Source: Fennellomyces sp. T-0311 (lineage: Eukaryota; Mucoromycota; Mucoromycetes; Mucorales; Lichtheimiaceae). Taken from it: DNA of 64,000 nt. The number at the start of each line of letters is the position of its first letter. Within the stretch, counting starts at the first letter, position 1. Made by a program: the position numbers and the translations under genes. The stretch is taken from positions 1 to 64,000 of the forward strand of contig JALLLT010000082.1 of the NCBI GenBank assembly GCA_025266875.1. The letters run 5' to 3'. Positions 11,809 through 22,904 of this stretch are shown in pieces. Below the pieces are notes generated by a model that was not told the origin of the DNA, did no database searches, and saw only the letters and a program-made list of their open reading frames with translations.

Positions 11809-13059
11809 TTAAAAGTGCTGGTTGTCGGGTGTAGCGTAGCGCTGGGGGTTGTTGTATTGAGTAGGGTCAGGCATGGCCATTGGTACCGGCGACTGAGCTC
11901 TGTGATGTTGTGTTGGACTAGGCGAGCGGCCGTATGGAGCTCCATGGGGATCCGGCGCGTGGTAGAAGTCGTCGAACGGAGACTGTTCCGGCCCGCCGTG
12001 AGGATCATAGGGTGGTTGCGGCTGTGCGTAACCGTACGACATGCGATGCGGGTCAGCGGCTGGAGGGTCGTACGGGGAATCGAAGGGCGACTGTTGTGGT
12101 TGAGGCGGTGCTGGTTGCTGGTAGTGCATAGGGGGCGTGGCATCGTGAAGAGGACGCGCTTGCTCAAACGACTGAGGCCGCATGCCGCCCAAATCCTCAC
12201 CCTCCTCATCCTCGTAATAGCCCGCTGGACGATAGCCACCGTGTCGGCCAGCTGGCTCACCGTACATGTCATCATCCGACTCTTGCTGCTGCTGCTGCTG
12301 CTGCATCTGCAGAGTGGCTTGTTTGTTCGACTCGTGCTGCTTCAGGTTCTTTTGAATAAGCTGCTTTTCTTTGAAGAAGATGACAAGCGTGCAAGCGAGC
12401 GAAAGGAGCCACAAGATGCAGGTTGTCCATGAAAAACCAGCGGATACTTTGCCACAGGTACACTGTATCGGAGCGTGAGCAACACAGCGAACATACCACA
12501 CACAAAACTTCCATTATACCTGACTGCTCCAAGCACCTGCATAACCATCGTCTGCCTCCACAAGCTCGCTGTCTAGGTTACAGTGGTCCGGGTTATTGGC
12601 GTGCACGGTCATGGCGATGCCGGCGGTCGCCCACAGACCAGTGTAGAACCCGGTGAAGATCAAGTTGGTCCGTGGCTTCATGCAGAATTTGCCAAGACGT
12701 CTGAATTTGCCGTTCTTGTCATAAATCCATGGAAAAACGACTAGACACACAGGAACTCCCATACTAAAGATACACACAAACAAAGTCCAGTTGGGCCCTG
12801 GCTGGCTACCGCCCTGTACAACAATGCACATGTCAGCTTTGCCGCTGTTCTCTCTCCACACACACACAATCACACACCACCCGGGTGCAGAACTTACGTA
12901 GTATCGGATCTCTGTTGCAATGATTGGCGCAACCACGCAAAGTGTGATAAATGTGCACAGTACTTGCAGCATGTGCAGTATATTCTTGATTGTAGTGACG
13001 CCCGGCATGCCATTGGGAGTTTTGACAGAAGGCATTTCAAAATTAAACGATTGCCCCAT
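11809..13059 (-). CDS. MARVEL-like four-transmembrane protein with Pro/Gln-rich tail
   Basis: Exons 13059-12898, 12813-12520 and 12462-11809 encode 369 residues. Four hydrophobic segments lie at about residues 30-50, 65-83, 107-127 and 163-182, with both ends cytosolic. A cysteine pair (CTCGKV) precedes the last helix, as in fungal MARVEL-type membrane proteins. The remaining ~180 residues are disordered: an early poly-Gln run of seven, then Pro/Tyr/Asp/His-rich sequence. MARVEL proteins organise lipid domains or vesicle cargo; the function here is not known. The open frame extends upstream of the chosen ATG, but the sequence before MGQSFNFEMP has no membrane or domain character. It lies upstream of the GPR107-like gene on the same strand, 188 bp away. 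Confidence 0.75.
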
Positions 13060-14577
13060 GATTCGAAAGTGAGAAAGAAAGGTGGAAGCAAGGACCGGAA
13101 GGCGTTGCGCGCGTTTTTGTGTATCGGTGTTCCGTATTCGCTCCGACCCACTAACCGTACCTTGGCCGTTCTCGTTGCCCTGAAACCCTTTTCCCACCCA
13201 AAGAGCAGAAGCCGGCAGCTGATACATATCGCAAACGTACAGTTTCTGCTCTTTCTCTCTCTGTAAGCAGCAGCCGTAACGTCGTCCGGTGCTGTTATGC
13301 TCCCCCAAAAAAGTGCGCTCAGTCCTTGGCGGCAAGGCGGCTCAGCAGACAAGTTTTTTTTAGACTTCGCCTCACAACTTTAAAAAACTCAGTACTACGG
13401 TTTTTCATTTCCACTTGGAAAGCCATTATGCCGCACTTAACCCATTGTTGTTTGATAACAAAACCGTGCAAGTCCGCTGGATTCCATGCATCGATCGAGA
13501 AAACTTGTAAACAATCTCCGGAACAGGAACCGCTGCTATCAAAGATGAAAACTTCGCCTCGATATCGTGGCGCATGCTGTTCTTTTTTTTTTCGGGTACG
13601 TGTCACCGCAAAGATCAGAGATAGTCGTACACTTTTTTTTTAAAAAAAAAAAGAGAAGCCAACTGGGCCTCATCTTGTGGTGCATCAACAAAAACAGCCA
13701 TGTCAGCTTCGCCACCATCTAGATATTTCTGTTTTTGATATACAATGCGATGGCGTACTCTGAATACATATGATCTTGTTCAAGGGTACCTAGATAAATA
13801 GGTTCAGTATTTTGGCCTGTCAAGTAATTCTTGGAGTGCATCGTTCCGTATTCCCGACCGTACCGTTATTCTTGGGCACAACGGGAAGGTCCGAGTGAAA
13901 AAAGATAGTTCTATTCTAAAAATACTCGAGCGCTTTTGGCCGGTGAATGATTGACGATCAACCGTTGCGTTTACCAGGATCACTATCCCGTTTTGTTAAC
14001 AATGGCAGTCGCTGTTTTCGAAAAAAGCATGGATGCTTGGTGGATTACATCATAAAGCGGACCACCGTAGTACAACGACCGGTGTACTGCTTCCATTTAA
14101 ATCATGAACGTTGTTTAAAGCTTTTTTTTAATTTTACAAAAATAAACAGTAGGAGATCAATTCTACTACCTACTGCAGCCGTATATGACTTTGTCATGAC
14201 AACACATGTTAGTTACTATGGAAACGATTAGTGGCAACACGACTGTGTAACAACAGCAAACTGCGCCAAGACCGACGACGCTTAAATAGGTCGTGGCTGG
14301 TGGCTCAACAGAATTTCCCAGCTTTCCATCGTCGCCACACATCCTGCTGTATAGGGCACTAGAGAGGTATTTTGACTTTGAAAGTTGGGCCTTTCTTTAT
14401 GCAGGGTTAAAGAACTCGAAACTCTCTTTTTGGGAAAACCTGCAAAGGCCGAACGTTTCAGATTTTTTTTTGGCAAGAAGGAATTAAACTCATCACAAAA
14501 AAAAAAGACATTCCTTTTAGACAACAACACCAAAAAAACACAACACCCTTCGGCTTTTTTGTCGGTTAAAGCCCGTC
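13060..14577. other. intergenic between divergent MARVEL and TM9SF genes
   Basis: About 1.5 kb with several homopolymer T runs (near 13354, 13585 and 13630) and no coherent coding exon. A 94-aa ORF at 13947-14231 lacks recognisable features. It must contain the promoters of both flanking genes. Confidence 0.6.
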
Positions 14578-17081
14578 ATGTCGAACCGACACGCGCTCCT
14601 TTTGTTTTCTTTTGTGGTTTGTCTCGTCAATGCCACAACTTACGAACGAGGCGAGCTTATTCCGTTATACTACAACAAACTTTTCTCGCAACGCATTCAA
14701 CTTCCTCACAGATACGCTTCTCAACCGTTCATTTGTCCACCCTATACCGATGACGACTGGTCTCACAAATCACGACATTCAACTTGGCTCGTTGTTGACC
14801 AAGATTGGCGAGGGGACTGGCTCGTGAAAAGCGATTATAAGGTTTGGATCTCTTTTTTTATTATTATCACGGAAAGTCGCAACTGACAGCACGCTTTGTT
14901 AGATTGCAGCACTGGATAATGTTGATTGCAACGTGCTTTGTACGAAAACTTGGTCGATCGAAGATAGTATGATTGCTAAGCAACTAGTGCTCGATGACTA
15001 CCAAGTGGAATGGTATAGTATTACTATTATTTTTGTGCTTTCCGACAGGCTAACTTGTTTTTAGGTGGCTCGACGGGTTGCCTGGTGCAACAGCGTCTTA
15101 CACTAACGAAGTTAATACGCGCGCATACCGCGTCGGGTTTCCATTGGGTCAAATCAAGGTAAATTACACCAAAAAGGTGTATGAGCAACGTGAATGACCT
15201 TTTAATAGAACAACCAAGCATTTATCAATAACCATGTCACATTTAATATCCTGTACAAACCATGTGAAGCAGATCGCATTCAGATCATTGGCTTTGAAGT
15301 ATATCCAGACTCGTAAGTCGTCGAGTTTATGCGGATTCTCGTCTTGCTTATGCAAACGTCTACACAGGGTAGCGAACGGCCAATGTACCCGCACTTCTAT
15401 CGATTATACCATGCAAGAGGTGACTGAACGTCGGAAATCAGTTACTTTTACATACTCCATCAAGTGGAAGGAGGTAACAACATGAGCGGTTGTTTGTAGT
15501 GGCATATATATAGTTGCCAACACATCTTTTAGGTCGCGCATTTGACTCCGCAGAACCGATGGAACATGTACCTTATTGCTCCCAATCCCGACACCCACTT
15601 CTATGCAATGATCAACAGCACCGTCACTGTGCTACTTTTACTTGGCGTCGTCGCTATCATTCTCTTGAAAACTCTTCGAAAAGACGAGGCTGTTCATGAA
15701 GATAGCGATTACCGAATCTATGACGACTTTGAGGACGTGATTGGATGGCGGTTGATCCACCGCGATGTGTTTAGACGGCCAATATACGGTGGATTGTTGG
15801 CACCGCTAGTTGGCTCTGGTATGCAGCTGCTGGTAACAGCTGTATCAACGATAGGTAAACTAAGATAAATTCATCATGGGTTTGAAGTCTAATCTTTGCT
15901 TTTAGGGTGTATTGCTATGGGTCATTGTCATCCTGCCCAACCAGGTGCTATCCTTAATTTTGCTGCAACCGTATATATATGGACGTCGTAAGGAAGTTGT
16001 GGATGAACACAGGTGTGCAGCGGTCATTAAACACATACATTAGTTTTGTGGCAGGTTATTACAGTGCACGGATTTACAAGGTGTTCCGTGGTCGATCATG
16101 GTTCTTTAATACTGTGTTGGCAAGTTTTATTTTTTCTCAATTGGATTGATTCGTAACCAAGTTGCTTAGACTGCCATTCTGGTTCCTGGGTCGATCTTTG
16201 CATGTTTGATGATTGAGAGTTTTTTTGCATGGTCGTTCCGTTCTTCACGTGCGATTACTGTGAAAGGCTGGCTCATTCTTGTATTGGTGTGGTTCTTGGT
16301 GGCGATTCCGTTGACGTTCGTGGGCTCATCCATCGGTGACCGAAGGGAACGCATCGAACATCCAGCGAGATCTACTCAAATGCCGAGGTTTATCCCAGAT
16401 AAACGATGGTATCAGGAGTATAGTATGAGGTAAGATTTCGTTATCATGCATTGCAAGGATAGATTAGACTCATGCATATGAAAAAAGTATCATTTTTGGT
16501 GGCGTGATTCCGTTTGCAGTAGTGTTTATCGATTACGATGAGCTTTTGAAGTCGCTATGGCAAGGTGAAGTCCATTTGACTGCTACATATGCTGCCATGG
16601 CATGTGTTTTGCATGGTGTTGCGACTGCATCTGTAACCGTGGTGCTTGTCTTTTTCCAACTATGCAACGAGGTAAACATGCTGGTGACTTTGTGGGATAT
16701 CACGGTATTGAATGGTGCTGTATGCAGGATTATCACTGGTGGTGGATGTCGTTTGCGATTGGTAGCGCGTCATCGCTGTACATGTTTGCGTAAGTTTTTT
16801 GGGCTGCCAAGAAAGAGGAAGAGTGAGAGAGAACGTGTATTTATCAGATGATAGATACGCGGTTGTTTTTTACTGGATAAGAACGGATATACAGGGAGCC
16901 GTTAGTGGGGTGATTTACATTGTACATACGCTGATGGGTTGTGGCCTTCTGGGGATTGCAACGGGCACGCTGGGCTTCTTCTGTACCTACAGTGTTATTA
17001 GACGCATATATTCGGCAGTCAAGGTGAGGTACCTTGCAGCGTACACACCAAAATACTAACGGGCATATATAGGTCGATTAA
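14578..17081 (+). CDS. TM9SF / nonaspanin (EMP70 family) Golgi-endosomal membrane protein
   Basis: Thirteen exons: 14578-14841, 14903-15012, 15065-15158, 15209-15312, 15368-15473, 15533-15854, 15906-15987, 16044-16119, 16170-16429, 16488-16671, 16728-16789, 16855-17023 and 17073-17081; 613 residues. A signal peptide leads a luminal domain (YERGELIPLYYNKL, DDYQVEWWLDGLPGA, GFPLGQIKNNQAFINNHV, RIQIIGFEVYPDS), then nine helices with GWRLIHRDVF, SFVAGYYSARIYKVFRG, FGGVIPF and DYHWWW. These are diagnostic of nonaspanins, which act in Golgi/endosome sorting of membrane proteins. The C-terminus is KVD, the family's KxD COPI-binding Golgi-retention signal, supplied by a 9-nt last exon. Intron 8 has a GC donor (gcaagt). 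Exon 1 holds a local frame oddity (see findings). Confidence 0.92.
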
Positions 17082-18915
17082 TCAAAACATTAATAGATTT
17101 TTTTTAGATAATCATAAGCAATCTTGTAATAAAAGCCAAAAACCACTAGGAAACAGACACGTTGCGATTGACTTGTACATTGCTTTGCGTTTAAAGAATG
17201 CAAAATTGGAAGGAACTAATCTACATTTTGAGCAAAATGATAGGAAGTTATGAACAAGAATGTAACTTTCATGTGGGCAGTGTAATATTTCCAGCCATGT
17301 GATTTTATAAACCAGGCGTCGTCATCGCGTACCTGCGATTTGGAGCGGTTCAAATTGTCTGTTTATACTACATATAGCGACATCCGATGTCGTCGTTCGA
17401 AAATGTATTGTGCAATGAATTGATAGATCCACTTGTGAATACCAAGATTTTTTTTTGATATGGAAGCAACAATAGAAATTGGGCTCAGTCCTAAGGTTAG
17501 AGTGACATTACAGTAAAACGAATAAAATTAAGACATAAAGGTTCTACATATGTGACCAAAGCAACCTGAGATCCTAAACAGAGGTGCCTGGCAACGACAC
17601 TTCGAAAACGCGTTGAAATACCTGGATAACTACAAGAGATTTACGTGCGTAATGGCCCAGGCCATGACGAGCCGTAATGTTCGCCCACATATAAGTTCAG
17701 CCATCAAGTTGGTTCGTCAAAATGACACCAATATCGCCCTGCAGTATTGCAAGATTCAACTTCCTTAGCTACTTTAATTGTGGTTAAGGATTATGACATA
17801 CTTTATTCTACCTAGTTAAAAGTAAACTGAATGCTCTCTGTACGTTATGATGTCTAAACGTAGTAGAGTCAGATTGAATCTTCAGTGCAATCTGTAGTGT
17901 TCTTATCATTACGAAAAAGAAATCCAGAAGGCTGCGCATGAAACTCAAAAAGTCGAAAGAAAAGCAACGCGTTTTACTGTATGGTTAGCTCAATGTAACT
18001 TATACACTAACTTCTCCTACTTGGATATTTTTATGTACTCTTTCGCGGTTATATCGATGCTTCAGTGCAAACTGTCAGTTGTGCTATATTAGGAGATACA
18101 TGCACAACATATAATACACGACGACATGCGCGTTTCGTCTCGGTATGCGAACAACAGTGGAATCGACTGAAACGATACAGCGGACAGTACACGTTCTTAT
18201 TTGGCGTGCCAGAATTTTGACTTGAAAATGTTATAGTAGTCAGCAAGCTGAACATACATCGCCATAGCAGTTGCGAAAAGCTAGACAAACGTCGACAATT
18301 GGATGCTCAAATAGCTGGTGTTGAGGAGAGAATCGAAAACATTGGCCGTTGTTCCTATACAAGTAGCAGCACAGATTATATCTCGCGTTGCTAAGCCGAG
18401 AGCACAAAATTGCACTAGTCACCGGGAAATGTCACTCTTGTCCATAACTTATATCATTCGATGCGAAATGTAAGCGAAAGTCACTGTGAATACTGGGCTT
18501 GCTGCTAAAGATGGAAACGGGCTAAGTGAAGATTAAGAAGCTTACCAAAAACAGGAACGGCGACGGGGCCACGTGGTGGTGTTTTATCAGCGAAAACGCT
18601 GGGGACAGATATCGGATGCTTTCTTTTTAGATTTCTCAAAAGCCGAGGATCATACCATGTTTTGATGGCTAGGTTTATCTTCCTTGACTAAACCTCTTTA
18701 TGAGAAACAATACAACTATGAAAAAGCAAGACATCAGCTGGATGCTGCTGGTGATGTGCTGCACCGCCATCGGGCAGCACTGTGCCACAACCGAAATTGG
18801 AGCTACGGCCAATTTTAACACTACAGGTTCCGCGGAACAACTGCTCAAGAAAACCGCCACTCCCCTTCCATTCATTTTGATAGTCATTCTTTCTCTTCTC
18901 CTCTCCTTGCTTAGC
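17082..18915. other. intergenic; probable 5' leader of the Pex11-like gene at its right end
   Basis: AT-rich, no recognisable gene. The last ~50 bp before 18916 are strongly pyrimidine-rich and end in ttgcttagc. This looks like a leader or the 3' end of a 5'-UTR intron, although the reading frame happens to stay open back to 18700. Confidence 0.55.
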
Positions 18916-19680
18916 ATGACCGCCTATCTCCCTACTCCCGCCGCATCGCCACCTCCATCCATGATTAGCCCCATTCGCGAAAAGAAAAAGCCCAACCTGT
19001 CAAAGGTCAACCAGGTCAATCGCTTTGTTCAGATCCTGCAAAAGTTCCTGAAAGAGCTCGATGGCCGTGACAAAAGCGTCAAAATCATTCAGTACCTGTT
19101 CAAGATTTTACTGCATCATAAGCTAGTCCATGGCAAGACATGGTCGCCCATGGTCAGCAATTTCTCAATGACCCGCAAAGTCCTTCGACTTGGTCTGTTT
19201 ATGGGCCCCGCACGTCAACTTTTGTTCAACAAGCACGATATCATTACCACTGTATTTCTGGTCAACGAGTTTGGAAACGATATGGCCGATGATCTCTTTC
19301 TTTTATACAAAATGGGCTTGGTGGGTCCAAAGATTGGCAAGCACGCTGAACTGGTCGCATATTACTGTTGGTTCACCGGCATTCTTCATGATCTGCACGA
19401 AAACTATATGACTTTACGGCAGCTACGCGCCAAAGAAATCGTCGACGAGGAGAAGGTGTTCACGACACAGCTTTCGATGGTGAAGCTGACGATGGACGGT
19501 GTATTTTGTGGTACGTGTTTATTAACTGGTAAATTTCATTGGTGCTCACATAACCTTTTATCTGCAGCATGCGACATTTGGCAGCCATCCTTCTCTCCGG
19601 GCGTCCAAGCGTGGGCTGGCTTCTTTAGTGGCTCCATATCCGGCTATAAATTATGGCGAAAAACTGCATCATCATTATAA
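18916..19680 (+). CDS. Pex11-family peroxisomal membrane protein
   Basis: Two exons, 18916-19510 and 19568-19680, encode 235 residues, the usual Pex11 size. Family features are NQVNRFVQILQKFLKELDGR, the DKSVKIIQYLFK amphipathic helix, SMTRKVLRLGLFMGP, a middle stretch ending in YYCWFTGILHDL, and a C-terminal Gly-rich hydrophobic helix (AGFFSGSISGYKLW). Pex11 proteins tubulate and divide peroxisomes, which fits a fungus that oxidises fatty acids. The ATG at 18916 was preferred over in-frame ATGs at 18700 and 18718. Starting there would add two hydrophobic segments that Pex11 proteins lack, and the DNA there looks like a pyrimidine-rich leader. The 57-nt intron is a multiple of three and has no stop, so retention would add 19 residues. 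Confidence 0.8.
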   Translation: MTAYLPTPAASPPPSMISPIREKKKPNLSKVNQVNRFVQILQKFLKELDGRDKSVKIIQYLFKILLHHKLVHGKTWSPMVSNFSMTRKVLRLGLFMGPARQLLFNKHDIITTVFLVNEFGNDMADDLFLLYKMGLVGPKIGKHAELVAYYCWFTGILHDLHENYMTLRQLRAKEIVDEEKVFTTQLSMVKLTMDGVFCGTCLLTGKFHWCSHNLLSAACDIWQPSFSPGVQAWAGFFSGSISGYKLWRKTASSL

Positions 19681-19851
19681 TAGAACTCTGTTTTTGTATA
19701 TCCATTTTATCAACCCGCATCAGTATGGACTTCGGAACGGTCCGACCGTCGTGCTACTGCTAACATCATCGTCTGCCGCATGTTGGGGTGTAGGAGGTGG
19801 TGGAGATTTCAACCGTATTGCCATATTGCTCTGTTTATTTATACCCGTTCG

Positions 19852-20468
19852 TCAGTGCTTCATTCTTTTTTTTGTTCCTTGATTATTTACCTCAACTGAT
19901 ATATGTTTCGGTCTTGCCAAATCCAGGCCCTCCGCCGAGAAGTCTTTCCAATTTTGCCAATTGATTGATATCGGGTTCGGCGGTGGAAACGAAGGAATAA
20001 TAAACGACATGATCATGTAGACTAGCCCCATTGCAAGATTTAAAGTCCCGGCCACAATGTTGACGACCGATGTGTCAAGTACCAAACATCCAAAACTAAC
20101 AAACCGATTAGATCGCACCTTGCGGATCATCAAAAGCCCAATATTTACAAAATAAACACCATGCTGCGCCCACGATACGTGGCAAGAAAGTATGCATACT
20201 TTAATGACAGTTCGGTTGCTTTCACTTCGTTTACGACCAGTAATGCAGCCATTATCCTAAAGTTTTTGCAATTTTAATATCCATGGTTACAATTATTAAA
20301 AGTTTGTCATGGTTACCCTCCGTATATGCAAATGACAATTTCAGAAAACCCAGACTGTATTGATTTCATGATGCATGCCGCAATCACAAGTAAACAAAGT
20401 GAAATATTAACGCCGTTCAAGGTCAAGCTGAGGATGTTTTCGACTTTGGTTCGAGATATGAAACGCAT
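19852..20468 (-). CDS. Tvp15 / COPI-associated-like tetraspan Golgi protein, broken by one base
   Basis: Exon 1 is 20468-20317 and exon 2 runs 20256-19852. Exon 1 (start MRFISRTKVEN) encodes NGVNISLCLLVIAACIM. Exon 2 continues with IMAALLVVNE, KYAYFLATYRGRS, then GLLMIRKVRSNRFVSFG, DTSVVNIVAGTLN and a hydrophilic tail. Two N-terminal helices, a KYA-FL-YRGR segment and two more helices are the plan of the COPI-associated / Tvp15 family of late-Golgi vesicle proteins. Between YRGRS and the next helix the frame shifts: near 20158-20163 one base seems missing, and no intron can fit there. Allowing for that base the protein would be about 185 residues. It converges on the Pex11 gene with 171 bp between stops. 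The family call rests on pattern memory; the break is seen directly. Confidence 0.6.
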
Positions 20469-21979
20469 AGTATGAAAAAGAAAAAAGATGGAGGTTGTCC
20501 TTCCTTATTTTTCATGCAAGTTTTGAATGATCACTCCATTGTTGTTGTATTACTGGATTTGGCAAGTTACGTAAATAATATATTTAAGTCAGATTCTTTT
20601 TGTAAAGCTCCCGATAAAATGATACTGCTTTTTGGCTTGCCAATATACTTAATGATGGGAAAGAAGAGAATGATTCAGCAAATGCTTTACGTAAGAGCGG
20701 AATTACTGTCACATATTCGGTAGTACTGTACAGAATGTGCCTGGTGACCTAAAAATACGGCTACCCCGCATATATTTTTGGCTCGAAATGAGGAATATAA
20801 AAAGTCAGTGCTTTTACTTTTAGCCAACCCTATATGGCTCTTTAAAAATCGGTTTACTTACAGGAAGCGTGATTGCAATTGATCTTCGCATACTTTTTAG
20901 GATAACTTTCAATCTAGTTAACTAGATATAAAAGGCCTCTGGATGTGTACTTGCTTTTATCTACGAATTGCGTCATACATCATATCAAGTAAATCTAATC
21001 CTTGGATGGATAAAAAAAGCCAGACGAGTATTCACTAGAATCACTTTTGATGACTCAGCTAGCGATTGGGTTGATTTGATGTTGTTGTCCTCAGCAACTA
21101 GCGCATCAGCAAGTATTACAGCAACAACAACAACAACAACAACAACAGCTGTTTAGTGGTCAGGAGCAGATAGTGCAAACAGGAATGAACGCAGCTACTG
21201 GCGCTGGCTCTGATCTCCGGTCTATGCTCTATCCGGGAACAACATTGATGCCACCACTCCAGTCGAACAGGGCCCAGCTTTGCCTATTTTGATTTTGAGT
21301 GACGATTCGTGGAATTTGTAAAACAACTTCACTTTATAAATTGTTGAGAGTTCACTCATATCCCACTATAACCATACTACTGCGCTATTGTCGCTGGGAC
21401 TGTTTGGCGTCGTTCGATTCCATAAAGGGATTTCGAAGACTACATATTCAGCCGCTCAAGACAGTGCTGCCTTATATGTGCAAGCTGCCACTTGCAGTGC
21501 TTTTTCTGGATCGAGTGTTTCATACTCTTATTCGTTGTGGACGAAAAGTCAGTGGAATCTCATGAGAGATTGCTTCGTCATGGTCTGTAGCAGTAGCAGA
21601 TAAGTTTGCATGAATTTGGTGGTACCTGGTCAAAGTACGGATCCAGGAAGTGTTCAGTGCCGTAGCAATAGTTGATTCGCGCGTGCAACTGCGAAATGCA
21701 GCACGATTCAAGCGACAGTAACGCTCATTGAGCTTGCATGACCTAAGCGTATTGTTTCGAGAAAGTGTACTGATCTCTGAGAGTCGGCAACACGACATTG
21801 ACTTTGGGATCGTAACGCAGCACAATCCGGTTGACCGCGGAACATTCATTTCTCGTACACAAAACAGTTTCTTGGGCAACGCATTGCCTGATTGCGTTTG
21901 CAATGGCAATCGCTTTTATTGATTCAAAGACATTCTTATGGGGGCACAAGGCACAGTTTATTGTCATTTTCTTATTTGG
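20469..21979. other. gene-poor region with a poly-Gln exon-like fragment
   Basis: No complete gene is recognisable. Short antisense ORFs between 21520 and 21967 look protein-like in places but show frame breaks and no known family. The one structured part, the CAA-repeat fragment at 21092-21292, is listed separately. Confidence 0.5.
21092..21292 (+). pseudogene. isolated poly-Gln exon fragment
   Basis: An acceptor-like tccTCAG (the frame's own CAG overlaps it) leads an open frame with QQLAHQQVL, a run of ten Gln from a CAA array (21120-21148), then SGQEQIVQTG, GSDLRSMLYPG and a TGA. It resembles the activation region of a Gln-rich regulator. No partner exons are visible on either side and a stop lies just upstream, so a relic or an orphan exon is more likely than a full gene. 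Confidence 0.35.
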
Positions 21980-21987
21980 TATAAAAG
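21980..21987 (+). promoter_or_regulatory. TATAAAAG core-promoter-like site
   Basis: A consensus TATAAAAG occurs 73 bp upstream of the ATG at 22060. It could drive the small ORF there. Promoter identity is inference from the motif alone. Confidence 0.35.
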
Positions 21988-22059
21988 AGGCGTTCTCAGA
22001 AAGTAGACTTGTTGCTCACAAAGAATCAAACACAAGGGGCACTTCTACTATAGCTCATC

Positions 22060-22278
22060 ATGGAACGTGGGCAGTCAACTTCTTTCCGGCTCAAAGGTGT
22101 AGAGCTTTTAATCGATTCCGACTGGCGTAACCCCTCTGCTACGACAGGCACCGGAATCACCCAAGTGCACAGCGTATCCCCAATGCTGACGGACTCACAC
22201 ATGAGTAGCCTCAAGTGCTTTTACAGCGATCATGACGAATTATTGCCTACAAACCTGATCCAGAAAGAGTTGATTTGA
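22060..22278 (+). CDS. small hypothetical ORF behind a TATA box
   Basis: A 72-residue open frame starts MERGQSTSFRLKG and is preceded at typical distance by TATAAAAG. It has no signal peptide, helix or known motif. Only the promoter arrangement argues for it, so it may be chance. Confidence 0.25.
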   Translation: MERGQSTSFRLKGVELLIDSDWRNPSATTGTGITQVHSVSPMLTDSHMSSLKCFYSDHDELLPTNLIQKELI

Positions 22279-22904
22279 AGAAAAAGAGAGGTGCGACCTG
22301 CGAAATCGCCTTTTTATGCTCTTCGGCGGCGGCGTTCAAACATGCCAAGTCGCGAGCCGGACGGTAAACAATTCCCACCCAATAAAACAATACAGAAAAA
22401 AGAAAACAACTCCCATCGCCCCCAATGACTACAAACAGTTTCCTATCCAATGCGCAATGTTTCCTTGGCAAAATGTAGTATCCAAGCATTCTGTGGACAC
22501 TCGAAGAACTTCTACACGACGTCTTCCTGCTATGACCGCTTTTGGCAAGTTACCAAAAGCGGATGGCCAATGTCTGTAGTCGCTTGCATGAATACGAACA
22601 GACATATTTACTTTTCAAAGTTTGCATATGCCAGGCGGCCCAAGCGATTCTGACTTTTGCCATGTTTCGCGTTTGCATGTGGAAATCAGCAGATAAAAGA
22701 AAATACAAAAGTGGTGCCGTTTACTTCAGTCGCAGTTCGCTTTAGTGCTAGGCGAAACTGCAGAAACCTTTTGGTTGAATATTCAAGACCGTGCTGAATC
22801 AAGGCCAGCACGGTGTCCAAGAAAGAAAAAGGCAGGTACTTAATCATTGCACTCTGGATACGTAAAGACTTCGTATATCTAGAATCGGTTCACATTTTGT
22901 CAAT

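Noticed and set aside
13947..14231. 94-aa plus-strand ORF
   Set aside because: No motif, splice support or promoter; it lies in the spacer between two divergent genes.
18700..18915. 72-residue N-terminal extension of the Pex11-like protein with two hydrophobic segments
   Set aside because: Pex11 proteins lack such a leader, and the DNA is pyrimidine-rich and ends in an AG just before the preferred ATG. The open frame is probably chance.
20130..20180. A tiny intron to explain the frame change in the Tvp15-like gene
   Set aside because: The two family-like blocks are only a few bases apart, far less than the shortest intron in the window (about 45 nt).
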